From positions 1 through 21,908 of the IMG/VR virus record IMGVR_UViG_3300011114_000543: 21,908 bases of DNA, one strand, 5' to 3'. Under the pieces are notes generated by a model, which was not told where the DNA came from, made no database searches, and was given only the letters and a program-made list of their open reading frames with translations. This document shows positions 5,714 through 10,901 of the stretch, piece after piece. Each line of letters opens with the position of its first letter. Position 1 is the stretch's first letter. The translations under genes and the position numbers were made by a program. This DNA is from a virus.

Positions 5714-5859
5714 AAAAAGTCATTATTGGCGCATACTTAGCACTTTCCAGCCTGACATTGTGGGCGGCTTGTTCAACCCATACTTACTATGCAAATGGTC
5801 GGTATGTGACTTGCCAAACCTGTTGTTATGGGAACAATTGCAACACCAACTGCTATTGA
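5710..5859 (+). CDS. Exported Cys-rich peptide
   Basis: A 49-residue protein with a signal peptide (MKKVIIGAYLALSSLTLWA) and a short mature part with six cysteines (residues 21, 35, 38, 39, 44, 48), including RYVTCQTCCYGNNCNTNCY. Cleavage after WA or just before Cys21 is likely; the site is close to a lipobox but has Trp at -3, so lipidation is doubtful. AGGAG stands six bases before ATG 5710. Disulphide-linked periplasmic peptides of this kind recur in phages with no known role. It sits in the early control region, not with lysis genes, which would suit a cell-envelope or superinfection function (inference). Confidence 0.68.
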   Translation: MKKVIIGAYLALSSLTLWAACSTHTYYANGRYVTCQTCCYGNNCNTNCY

Positions 5860-5867
5860 TGTATGAT
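5838..5867 (+). promoter_or_regulatory. Possible promoter for the structured RNA
   Basis: TTGCAA (5838-5843), an 18-base spacer and TATGAT (5862-5867) resemble a sigma70 promoter. Predicted transcription would begin near 5874, one base before the first hairpin of the structured RNA. The -35 lies inside the end of the Cys-rich peptide gene. Confidence 0.4.
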
Positions 5868-5874
5868 TAAACGA

Positions 5875-5981
5875 AATGCTTGGCGGCATTATCGTAGTAG
5901 GGTTACACATGAAGTCTGCTGGAACTACGCCAGTCCGCCAACATCCGAAAGGGTGAGACTTCAGGTGTAGCCCTTTTTTTT
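5875..5981 (+). ncRNA. Structured leader or small RNA with pseudoknot potential
   Basis: Pairings that can be read directly: hairpin 5875-5879/5886-5890 with loop UUGGCG; long stem 5900-5916/5957-5973 (17 positions, one mismatch, one G-U); hairpin CUGG/CCAG 5919-5922/5930-5933; hairpin CAUCC-GAAA-GGGUG 5942-5955 with a GNRA-type tetraloop. In addition UUGGCGG (5880-5886) is complementary to CCGCCAA (5935-5941), and CGUAGU (5893-5898) to ACUACG (5924-5929); these two are nested with each other and cross the long stem, giving a pseudoknot or an alternative fold. An eight-U tract follows. The strand order resembles HDV-like ribozymes, but the long first junction and lack of a junction C before the last strand argue against that. 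I do not recognise the class. Confidence 0.5.
5900..5981 (+). terminator. Intrinsic terminator with long arms, just before the replication initiator
   Basis: The stem GGGTTACACATGAAGTC / GACTTCAGGTGTAGCCC closes a 40-base interior and is followed directly by TTTTTTTT (5974-5981). The initiator ATG is only ten bases later and has no ribosome site or room for its own promoter, so transcription must read through or be antiterminated. Confidence 0.75.
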
Positions 5982-5990
5982 GGGCAAACT

Positions 5991-6713
5991 ATGCAAATCA
6001 AGAATTGGAAGAAGTTTCAGCACTTTAAAGACCGCAAACCACCTTGGGTAAAACTCTACAGGGATGTTTTAGACGATCTTGAGTGGTATGAATTAGACCC
6101 ACTTGCTAGCAAGGTGCTAGTAATGTGCTGGCTTATTGCTAGCGAGGATGATGGCAAATTGCCACCAGCAAAAACTCTTGCATTTAGGCTAAGGATGACA
6201 GAAAAGCAAACTATTGATTGCTTAAACAAGTTGTCTCACTGGCTGGAACAAGATGATATCAGCTTGATATCAGAACGATATCAAAGTGATAGTCTAGAGA
6301 CAGAGACAGAGACAGAGACAGAGACAGAGAAAGAGAAAGAGACAGAGGCAAAACAAAGAACAAAAGGCTCACGCCTTTCTGCTGATTGGGTTTTACCAAA
6401 AGAATGGGCAGATTGGGCAAGACAGGAAAGACCTGATTTGGATTTGCGGAGTGTGGGTGAGCAGTTTCGAGACTACTGGAGTGCAAAAGCTGGTTCAGGC
6501 GCAACAAAACTGGATTGGCAAGCCACTTGGAGGAATTGGGTTCGAAATCAGAAACAGTCTTACAAGCCTGTGGACATTGCAAGGGTAACAGTGCCATCAA
6601 GCTCACAGCGTGACCCTGCGCTTGTCAAGCTGGATGAGGATAGGCTGAAGACTGCACCACCAAACCCTGAAGTTTTAGCCAAAATCAGGGCAGTTTTAGG
6701 GAAAACAGCATGA
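5991..6713 (+). CDS. Replication initiator / helicase loader (O- and DnaT-like)
   Basis: A 240-residue protein with the usual two-domain plan. The N-terminal winged-helix-type domain (about 1-90: NWKKFQHFKDRKPPWVKLYR, LDPLASKVLVMCWLIASEDD) resembles phage O-type replication proteins. A low-complexity linker of repeated Glu-Thr (102-120) follows. The C-terminal domain (about 129-190: RLSADWVLPKEWADWARQER, GATKLDWQATWRNWVRN) resembles the DnaT-like domain of helicase loaders. It should bind the origin and load the replicative helicase. Iterons at 6255-6294 lie within the gene at the domain boundary, as in lambda O. The ATG has no ribosome site and follows a terminator by ten bases. Confidence 0.82.
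   Translation: MQIKNWKKFQHFKDRKPPWVKLYRDVLDDLEWYELDPLASKVLVMCWLIASEDDGKLPPAKTLAFRLRMTEKQTIDCLNKLSHWLEQDDISLISERYQSDSLETETETETETEKEKETEAKQRTKGSRLSADWVLPKEWADWARQERPDLDLRSVGEQFRDYWSAKAGSGATKLDWQATWRNWVRNQKQSYKPVDIARVTVPSSSQRDPALVKLDEDRLKTAPPNPEVLAKIRAVLGKTA
6255..6294. repeat. Iterons inside the initiator gene, candidate replication origin
   Basis: GATATCA occurs at 6255, 6266 and 6277, and a partial copy (GATA) at 6288, at a strict 11-base period, so all face the same side of the helix. The purine-rich hexamer tract starts three bases downstream. Lambda ori has the same placement, iterons between the two domain-coding halves of its initiator gene. Confidence 0.55.
6297..6350 (+). repeat. Hexamer repeat (GAGACA-type) encoding an ETETEKE linker
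   Basis: Nine tandem hexamers: five GAGACA, two GAGAAA, one GAGACA, one GAGGCA. The upper strand is almost free of pyrimidines apart from C. It encodes alternating Glu-Thr/Lys in the initiator's linker. The six-base unit preserves the frame, so changes in copy number alter linker length rather than switch the gene off. Confidence 0.9.
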
Positions 6714-6964
6714 TTCAAAAACAAAATGCTCTTTTTGAAAAACTTGAAGAATCCTTCAGAGATGAGTGGAAAAATATGCCTGAATATGTGCAAGAAGATT
6801 TAACACCTTACAGAACAATTAATGTCAGATTTAGAAATGCAGAAGATGTGGCAATTTTTGAACATTTGATGCAACAAAAAATTACTGAAAAACAAAAAAC
6901 AATTTGGTTTCCTTTTGCCGAGCCTAGAATTGCATCAATTTACAGGTATGTAGATGAATCCTGA
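6710..6964 (+). CDS. Conserved small partner of the glycosyltransferase
   Basis: An 84-residue protein with EWKNMPEYVQEDLTPYRTIN, VRFRNAEDVAIFEHLMQQKI and TEKQKTIWFPFAEPR. The pattern MPE.VQEDL.P.rtI.v.F...ED...F..L..Q.IT.KtksIW(F/Y)P is widespread in phages, often near a glycosyltransferase-like gene. It begins with an ATGA overlap with the initiator and ends inside the next gene, so the two are likely co-translated. Its function is unknown; a specificity or docking role for the enzyme next door is a context-based guess. Confidence 0.75.
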   Translation: MIQKQNALFEKLEESFRDEWKNMPEYVQEDLTPYRTINVRFRNAEDVAIFEHLMQQKITEKQKTIWFPFAEPRIASIYRYVDES

Positions 6965-7823
6965 TTATCCAATTTACATTGTTTCTAAAGGTCGCTGGGA
7001 ATCAAGGTTAACAAGCAAAGCATTGGAGCGCATCAATGTGCCATACAAAATTATTGTTGAAGAACAAGAAAAAGATTTGTATGCCAGCGTGATATCAGAA
7101 GAAAAAATTTTGGTCTTGCCAAAAAATTATTTGCAAGAATATGAAACTTGTGATGAGTTGGGCAACACCAAGGGCGTGGGGCCGGGGGCGGCTCGCAACT
7201 TTGCTTGGCAACATTCCATTGAAATGGGTGCAAAACGCCATTGGGTCATGGATGACAACATCGCATCATTTAACCGCCTTAACCGCAATTTAATGTGCAA
7301 AGTAAGTTCTGGAACAATTTTTAGGGCATCTGAAGATTTTGTAGACCGATATGAAAATGTGGCAATTGCTGGATTTAACTATGATTTCTTTGCCAAAGCC
7401 AAAGAACAAATACCACCATTTGTGTTGAATACTCGCATTTACTCATTGCTTTTAATTAAAAATGATTTGCCATTCAGGTGGCGTGGTAGATATAACGAAG
7501 ATACTGACCTATCATTGCGTGTCCTTAAAGCTGGTATGTGTACTGTTCAATTTAATGCGTTTTTGCAAGAGAAGGCTACAACACAAACATTAAAAGGTGG
7601 TAACACTGATGAGTTTTATGCTAAAGAAGGAACATTACCAAAATCACAAATGATTGCTGATTTGCACCCCGATGTGGCTAAAGTAGTTTGGAGATTTAAT
7701 CGTTGGCATCATCATGTGGATTACAGGGCGTTTAAAAAAAACAAGTTACAAAGAATTAAAAATATTTATATTCCTGATGTTGTTAACAATTTTGGTATGA
7801 AACTTGTGGAAATACAAAAATGA
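6954..7823 (+). CDS. TET/JBP-associated-type glycosyltransferase (TAGT)
   Basis: A 289-residue GT-A-like enzyme. It begins YPIYIVSKGRWESRLTSKAL and contains a metal-binding-type DDN (HWVMDDNIASFNRLNRN, D100-D101), EDFVDRYENVAIAGFNY (128-144), RWRGRYNEDTDLSLRVLKAG (175-194), where E182-D183 would be the acidic pair, and LKGGNTDEFY. These match phage proteins described as TET/JBP-associated glycosyltransferases, proposed to add sugar to hydroxymethylated bases in DNA. No TET/JBP dioxygenase, hydroxymethylase or thymidylate-synthase-like gene is seen in this window. The substrate (DNA base) is inferred from the family. The surrounding DNA is AT-rich compared with the head genes. Confidence 0.8.
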   Translation: MNPDYPIYIVSKGRWESRLTSKALERINVPYKIIVEEQEKDLYASVISEEKILVLPKNYLQEYETCDELGNTKGVGPGAARNFAWQHSIEMGAKRHWVMDDNIASFNRLNRNLMCKVSSGTIFRASEDFVDRYENVAIAGFNYDFFAKAKEQIPPFVLNTRIYSLLLIKNDLPFRWRGRYNEDTDLSLRVLKAGMCTVQFNAFLQEKATTQTLKGGNTDEFYAKEGTLPKSQMIADLHPDVAKVVWRFNRWHHHVDYRAFKKNKLQRIKNIYIPDVVNNFGMKLVEIQK

Positions 7824-8089
7824 CAAAAGAACAAGCAAACCGCCTTTTGGATGAGGTGAAAGATGGGAACAGTTATCTATCTATCAAACGCATCACCGAA
7901 GCCTTGTGGCTCACAGGGGATGCGGTACGACCTGTACCAATCCACACTCGCCCATTTAGTCAAGATGGCATCAACGAGTGGCTGGAAAGCACACGCATGG
8001 CACAGGGCACAGGAACTGGAACAGCATCCATTGGGAATTTTCAAGGGAATCAGTCAGGAATTGACAAAAATAATGAAAGAAATCAATGA
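7820..8089 (+). CDS. Small protein with overprinted tail
   Basis: An 89-residue frame. The first 35 residues (MTKEQANRLLDEVKDGNSYL, then SIKRITEALWLTGD) look like a conserved short phage protein with xEAxxLLDxVxDG and LxLTGD. The remainder is low in complexity (GTGTGTASIGNFQGNQ) and is read in a different frame from the likely gene at 7863-8105. It starts with ATGA coupling to the glycosyltransferase and ends with ATGA coupling to the RuvC-like gene, so translation across its full length is plausible. Only the N-terminal part looks conserved. Function unknown. Confidence 0.55.
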   Translation: MTKEQANRLLDEVKDGNSYLSIKRITEALWLTGDAVRPVPIHTRPFSQDGINEWLESTRMAQGTGTGTASIGNFQGNQSGIDKNNERNQ

Positions 8090-8105
8090 TTTACATAGGG
8101 ATTGA
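7863..8105 (+). CDS. Conserved phage protein (WKAHAWHRAQELE), overlapping frame
   Basis: An 80-residue protein whose later part (LYQSTLAHLVKMASTSGWKA, HAWHRAQELEQHPLGIFKGI, SQELTKIMKEI) has the composition and pattern of a real helical phage protein. GAGGTG lies four bases before ATG 7863, a full match to the 3' half of the consensus ribosome site. An internal ATG at 7920 is the alternative start. It overlaps the preceding gene by 227 bases and the RuvC-like gene by 20. Function unknown. Confidence 0.6.
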   Translation: MGTVIYLSNASPKPCGSQGMRYDLYQSTLAHLVKMASTSGWKAHAWHRAQELEQHPLGIFKGISQELTKIMKEINDLHRD

Positions 8106-8565
8106 CCCCGGTGCTGTCAGTGGCGCATTGGGTGCAGTAGACCATGAGGGTAATTACCTAGAAGCATTTGACATTGAGCACAAGGACAAGCACATACTAG
8201 CCCTTGTTTTCAAGAGTCGAATCCTATCCATTGTTGACCCAAAAGAGGGCGCAGAAATCTGCATGGAACAGGTGCATAGTATGCCAAATCAAGGGGTAAG
8301 TAGTACTTTTACATTCGGTAGGGCAGTTGGGGTTATCAGTGCGGTTTGCGAATTGACCCGCTACCCTGTGCATTTAGTCACCCCACAACGATGGAAAAAG
8401 CACTTTCACTTGACAGCCGATAAAGAGGAATCGTTGGACATGGCAAGGTATCTATGGCCTGAAGCCAAACTAAAGCGCAAAAAGGACATAAACAAGGCTG
8501 AAGCCCTACTAATCGCTGAATATTTAAGGCACACACTGCATGGCGCACAAAAAGCATCCGAATAA
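8086..8565 (+). CDS. RuvC-like Holliday junction endonuclease
   Basis: A 159-residue RNase-H-fold resolvase. Acidic catalytic residues are visible: D7 in IYIGIDPGAVSGALG, E61 in ICMEQVHSMPNQGVSSTFTF, and D134/E139 in KKDINKAEALLIAEYL. PQRWKKHFHLTADKEESLDM (100-119) is the phage RuvC-like helix region. Length matches phage members. It should cut branched DNA made during replication and recombination, clearing it before packaging. Its ATG overlaps the stop of gene 7820-8089 (ATGA). Confidence 0.9.
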   Translation: MIYIGIDPGAVSGALGAVDHEGNYLEAFDIEHKDKHILALVFKSRILSIVDPKEGAEICMEQVHSMPNQGVSSTFTFGRAVGVISAVCELTRYPVHLVTPQRWKKHFHLTADKEESLDMARYLWPEAKLKRKKDINKAEALLIAEYLRHTLHGAQKASE

Positions 8566-8749
8566 TATTTATTTGACGCTAACCAGTGACGAGATGTTGA
8601 TTCTAAAAACACTGGGTGATGGTAGGGATCAAGTAGGCGCACGGGTAGCCCTTCAATGGGCTAGTCACTTTTACAATCTAGGCTTAAGACCTGAATACGA
8701 TATTAACCACATAGGGCTGTGCTTACTAGCCGACAATGATATCGATTAA
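8540..8749 (+). CDS. Hypothetical protein, last gene of the replication operon
   Basis: A 69-residue protein (LTLTSDEMLILKTLGDGRDQ, VGARVALQWASHFYNLGLRP) that begins 26 bases inside the RuvC-like gene. The ATG has only AAGG at long spacing, so translation probably depends on coupling. The stop lies within the terminator stem that ends the operon. Function unknown. Confidence 0.6.
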   Translation: MAHKKHPNNIYLTLTSDEMLILKTLGDGRDQVGARVALQWASHFYNLGLRPEYDINHIGLCLLADNDID

Positions 8750-8780
8750 ACGGGTTTAAAAGCCCCTAGAATCGATTTTT
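8741..8780 (+). terminator. Rightward terminator of the replication operon
   Basis: Outer stem ATCGATT (8741-8747) / AATCGAT (8770-8776), four-by-four internal loop, inner stem GGGTT/AGCCC with loop TAAA, then TTTT. It overlaps the last codons of the preceding gene. The T tract is short, so strength is uncertain. Confidence 0.5.
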
Positions 8781-8813
8781 ATATGTTGGTCTATGGTAGG
8801 GTATAGGTAGGCG

Positions 8814-8835
8814 TAAAAAAAGCCCCGAAGGGCTT
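8814..8835 (-). terminator. Leftward terminator with UUCG tetraloop
   Basis: On the minus strand AAGCCC-TTCG-GGGCTT is followed by TTTTT, a textbook intrinsic terminator with the stable UUCG loop. It ends the leftward block that starts at 11173. On the plus strand the same stem is followed only by AATTTT. Confidence 0.85.
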
Positions 8836-8858
8836 AATTTTGAAAAGTACTCACTAAC

Positions 8859-9119
8859 TTATTCTTCAATGTCAAATTCTTGAAAATCGACTCCAGCTTC
8901 GCTGACAGTGTATTCTTGAGTGTAGCCATGCACACTCTCCCATGCCCTTATTTCTATGCTTGGCGGGTTTCCCATAGACAATTGATTTTCAGCATCTCTC
9001 GCCCATGCGTTTATGTTTTCATTGTCCAATTGATTGCCAAGTTTATGATTTTGAATAAGAAAACCTAAAATCTCTTGTTTCCCAATGGTGTTTATGATGC
9101 TAGCTACTTGAACTTTCAT
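8859..9119 (-). CDS. Hypothetical protein with acidic C-terminus
   Basis: An 86-residue protein: MKVQVASIINTIGKQEILGF, then NPPSIEIRAWESVHGYTQEY and an acidic end GVDFQEFDIEE. The segment GNPPsIEIxAxxSVxGxTQEYT resembles short proteins in phages and plasmids of unknown role. I choose ATG 9119 because AAAGG lies seven bases upstream; the ATG at 9134 has none. It is the last gene before the UUCG terminator. Function unknown. Confidence 0.65.
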   Translation of the reverse strand: MKVQVASIINTIGKQEILGFLIQNHKLGNQLDNENINAWARDAENQLSMGNPPSIEIRAWESVHGYTQEYTVSEAGVDFQEFDIEE

Positions 9120-9177
9120 TTTAAAACCTTTCATTTTCTGAGAATAATTTTCAAAATTAGAGCAATTGTGGCGTATA

Positions 9178-9351
9178 TCAAGGGTTTTCCCTCACTGTTG
9201 ATAATGCATTATCTTTACATTGATTAATTATTTCAGCGGGTAACCCGCTTGATAATTCGATTGCAAGTGAAATAGCCTTTTTGCTTTGTTCATTGCTGGG
9301 AGCGACAATGGCTAATACTAGGGCTTGAGTAAATGCTTCTATTTGTGTCAT
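9178..9351 (-). CDS. Small helical protein of unknown function
   Basis: A 57-residue protein (MTQIEAFTQALVLAIVAPSN, EQSKKAISLAIELSSGLPAE) with the pattern T.IEAF.qALvLAI.AP...qs..ai.lA..l..gL, seen in short phage and plasmid proteins. GGGGG lies four bases before ATG 9351; a longer frame to 9369 has no ribosome site. It follows the 27-residue membrane peptide by one base. Function unknown. Confidence 0.65.
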   Translation of the reverse strand: MTQIEAFTQALVLAIVAPSNEQSKKAISLAIELSSGLPAEIINQCKDNALSTVRENP

Positions 9352-9352
9352 A

Positions 9353-9436
9353 TTACCCCCACAATGCAATTATGAACATTAAACACACAAAGCCCATTAA
9401 GCTTACCCCTACAATAATTTGATCGATTTTTTCCAT
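9353..9436 (-). CDS. 27-residue membrane microprotein
   Basis: Encodes MEKIDQIIVGVSLMGFVCLM followed by FIIALWG: a short polar N-terminus and one membrane-spanning segment. AAGGGTG lies six bases before the ATG, and the stop is one base from the next ATG. The ribosome site and exact spacing make it credible despite its size. Function unknown. Confidence 0.55.
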   Translation of the reverse strand: MEKIDQIIVGVSLMGFVCLMFIIALWG

Positions 9437-9472
9437 TATTAACACCCTTCAATTGATTGATTGATTGAAATT

Positions 9473-9530
9473 CTAGGTTAACCAAAACCTAGACCATAGG
9501 CCACTAAATTTAATGGCCTACAGTCTATGC
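9473..9530 (-). repeat. Two-hairpin intergenic element, copy I
   Basis: Hairpin CTAGGTT (9473-9479)/AACCTAG (9486-9492), and hairpin AGAC-ca-TAGGCCA (9491-9503)/TGGCCTA-ca-GTCT (9514-9526) with a symmetric internal loop. It lies directly after the stop of gene 9532-9732 on the minus strand. AAAACCTAG, GGCCACTAA and CAGTCTATGC are shared with copy II at 10195-10252. Confidence 0.6.
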
Positions 9531-9531
9531 A

Positions 9532-9732
9532 TTAATTACGGGAATAATGAATAGGCCGCTCATATAGCCCTTTTTCGTCCCTATAGACCGATACATAATG
9601 CCCGTGCTTTGTTCCGTCATTAAAGGTTAAGCTTAGGGTTTGCTCATATGCTATAGGTCTACCATCCCACATATGCGAGATATTTTCCGATTCTAGGGCT
9701 TCTGACAATGTGTTAAATTTATTTTGTTTCAT
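9532..9732 (-). CDS. Hypothetical protein, ERPIHY motif
   Basis: A 66-residue protein: KFNTLSEALESENISHMWDG, then YEQTLSLTFNDGTKHGHYVS and VYRDEKGLYERPIHYSRN. It looks like a small beta-rich domain with a conserved ending (GxYERPIHYxR). AAAGG precedes the ATG by seven bases, and the gene overlaps its upstream neighbour by 14 bases. Function unknown. Confidence 0.65.
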   Translation of the reverse strand: MKQNKFNTLSEALESENISHMWDGRPIAYEQTLSLTFNDGTKHGHYVSVYRDEKGLYERPIHYSRN

Positions 9733-9919
9733 AGTTAAGCCTTTTTGATTCTCTGAGATATTCAGTTATTTGATACATCAACGGATTTAATTTGTTGAGA
9801 TTTTTTATAACTGTATCTCTCAATTCAGGATTATCTAAATTTTCAATTAGATTCGATTTTGCACCCAGCATACATAAATGTATTGTGCGTAATTCATCAA
9901 TGGATAATTCAATTTTCAT
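9719..9919 (-). CDS. Hypothetical helical protein
   Basis: A 66-residue protein (MKIELSIDELRTIHLCMLGA, then two more helices ending RESKRLNYETK). AGGGG lies six bases before the ATG. It is preceded by a two-base gap after gene 9922-10161. No domain recognised; likely a small helical bundle. Confidence 0.65.
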   Translation of the reverse strand: MKIELSIDELRTIHLCMLGAKSNLIENLDNPELRDTVIKNLNKLNPLMYQITEYLRESKRLNYETK

Positions 9920-9921
9920 AA

Positions 9922-10161
9922 TTAAGCCCCTAAAGCTTTTAATTCGGCCTTTAAGGCTTTAGCCCGTTCACCCCTAAAGCTTGAAGCATTGGACAAAAAA
10001 TAAAGCACTACAGATTTTGCAGAATCTTCATAATATTTATCATTTATAGAATCTAATTCAAGCATAGCATCAAGATAGGGTTTAGCCGCATAATTAACTT
10101 TTACCCATTCTTTTTTGATATCCAAAGCGATGGCACGGATTGAGCGATTTTCAGTTGACAT
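9922..10161 (-). CDS. Small conserved helical phage/plasmid protein
   Basis: A 79-residue protein: MSTENRSIRAIALDIKKEWV, KVNYAAKPYLDAMLELDSIN, VVLYFLSNASSFRGERAKAL. The pattern kVnyaAkPYLdAM..L......Y..D....V..FL.Na..fRG..Ak.lK.EL occurs widely in phages with no assigned role. AGGTG lies five bases before the ATG. Gene borders carry the two-hairpin element copy II on the upstream side. Confidence 0.7.
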   Translation of the reverse strand: MSTENRSIRAIALDIKKEWVKVNYAAKPYLDAMLELDSINDKYYEDSAKSVVLYFLSNASSFRGERAKALKAELKALGA

Positions 10162-10194
10162 ATTTACACCTATTGAAAATGATTGATGAAAAAC

Positions 10195-10252
10195 CCTAGA
10201 TTGTGAAAACCTAGGCCACTAACCCCTAAATATAAGGGTTAGCAGTCTATGC
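10195..10252 (-). repeat. Two-hairpin intergenic element, copy II
   Basis: Hairpin CCTAG (10195-10199)/CTAGG (10211-10215), and hairpin CTAACCC (10219-10225)/GGGTTAG (10236-10242). It lies directly after the stop of the GP88-like gene on the minus strand. Flanks are conserved with copy I (9473-9530), but the second hairpin's stem sequence is different, so the pairing is kept while the bases change. Confidence 0.6.
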
Positions 10253-10253
10253 T

Positions 10254-10901
10254 TTAAGCCGCTTTAAGTATTTTTATAACTTTTTGCATTTTTTGGCCAT
10301 GTGCTGGGTATGCGATAACTTTTACTTTTTTGTCCCAGCATGCCCGGCAACCCGAGCATTTACCGGCATTTTCATAAGCCCGGCAAAGTGTCATGGCCTT
10401 AGTGGTTTGCGTAGGATCGGCTACGATAACCGATCCATGTAGACCCTTAGTGAATTCACCATTGATCGAATCGCTCGAAAATCGCACGGATACATTCGGC
10501 AATTCGCCCATGGTTTTTAAGACTAGAGCGAATTTCGGGAATTTATGCATACGAGTAGGTAGCCAGTGTTTGCACCATGGCGTAAGCCGCATAACTTCTA
10601 GAATTTTTTCGGCTAAGCCTAGGGTGTACATATCGCCCGAATCAAACCACCTAAAAAACCGATCATTCTCTAAAGCTTTAACCATATCGGATACCCAGTC
10701 GAATCGTTGCCAATCCGATTGATTCGAAATTCTAGGGGCTTTGACATTCGGATAACGATAGTTGCCAGTGGTCGCATAACACCCAGAGCATGCATCGACT
10801 AGCACGCCCGGAGCGGCTAACGAACCCGGACAAGTGTCTAAAGCTTGAAGCGACCACGAACGAATGCCATCAAGCTTTGATGTAACGGATATTTTGATCA
10901 T
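10254..10901 (-). CDS. GP88-family Cys-rich protein
   Basis: A 215-residue protein of the phage/plasmid GP88 type (named after mycobacteriophage gene product 88). Conserved features are LDTCPGS (C24), DACSGCYATTGNYRYP (C38, C41), FRWFDSGDM (84-91), WLPTRMHKFP, VSVRFSSDSI and a terminal cluster LCRAYENAGKCSGCRACWDK (C173, C182, C185, C188) followed by VIAYPAHGQ. The seven cysteines in two groups suggest an iron-sulphur or zinc site, but the first group lacks the CxxxCxxC spacing of radical SAM enzymes. The family has no established activity. It is coupled by ATGA to the gene upstream. The DNA here has frequent TCGA and CTAG tetramers, unlike the head genes, which hints at separate ancestry. 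Confidence 0.8.
   Translation of the reverse strand: MIKISVTSKLDGIRSWSLQALDTCPGSLAAPGVLVDACSGCYATTGNYRYPNVKAPRISNQSDWQRFDWVSDMVKALENDRFFRWFDSGDMYTLGLAEKILEVMRLTPWCKHWLPTRMHKFPKFALVLKTMGELPNVSVRFSSDSINGEFTKGLHGSVIVADPTQTTKAMTLCRAYENAGKCSGCRACWDKKVKVIAYPAHGQKMQKVIKILKAA

Noticed and set aside
5863-5970. 35-codon open frame across the structured RNA
   Set aside because: It has no ribosome site, and a frame of this length is common by chance; the strong stems and U tract explain the sequence better. Kept as an alternative to test.
5875-5973. HDV-like self-cleaving ribozyme
   Set aside because: The strand order fits, but the first junction is 13 bases, the second stem is far too long and no catalytic C is present in the last junction.
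6297-6350. Phase-variable simple repeat
   Set aside because: The unit is six bases, so gain or loss of copies cannot shift the frame.
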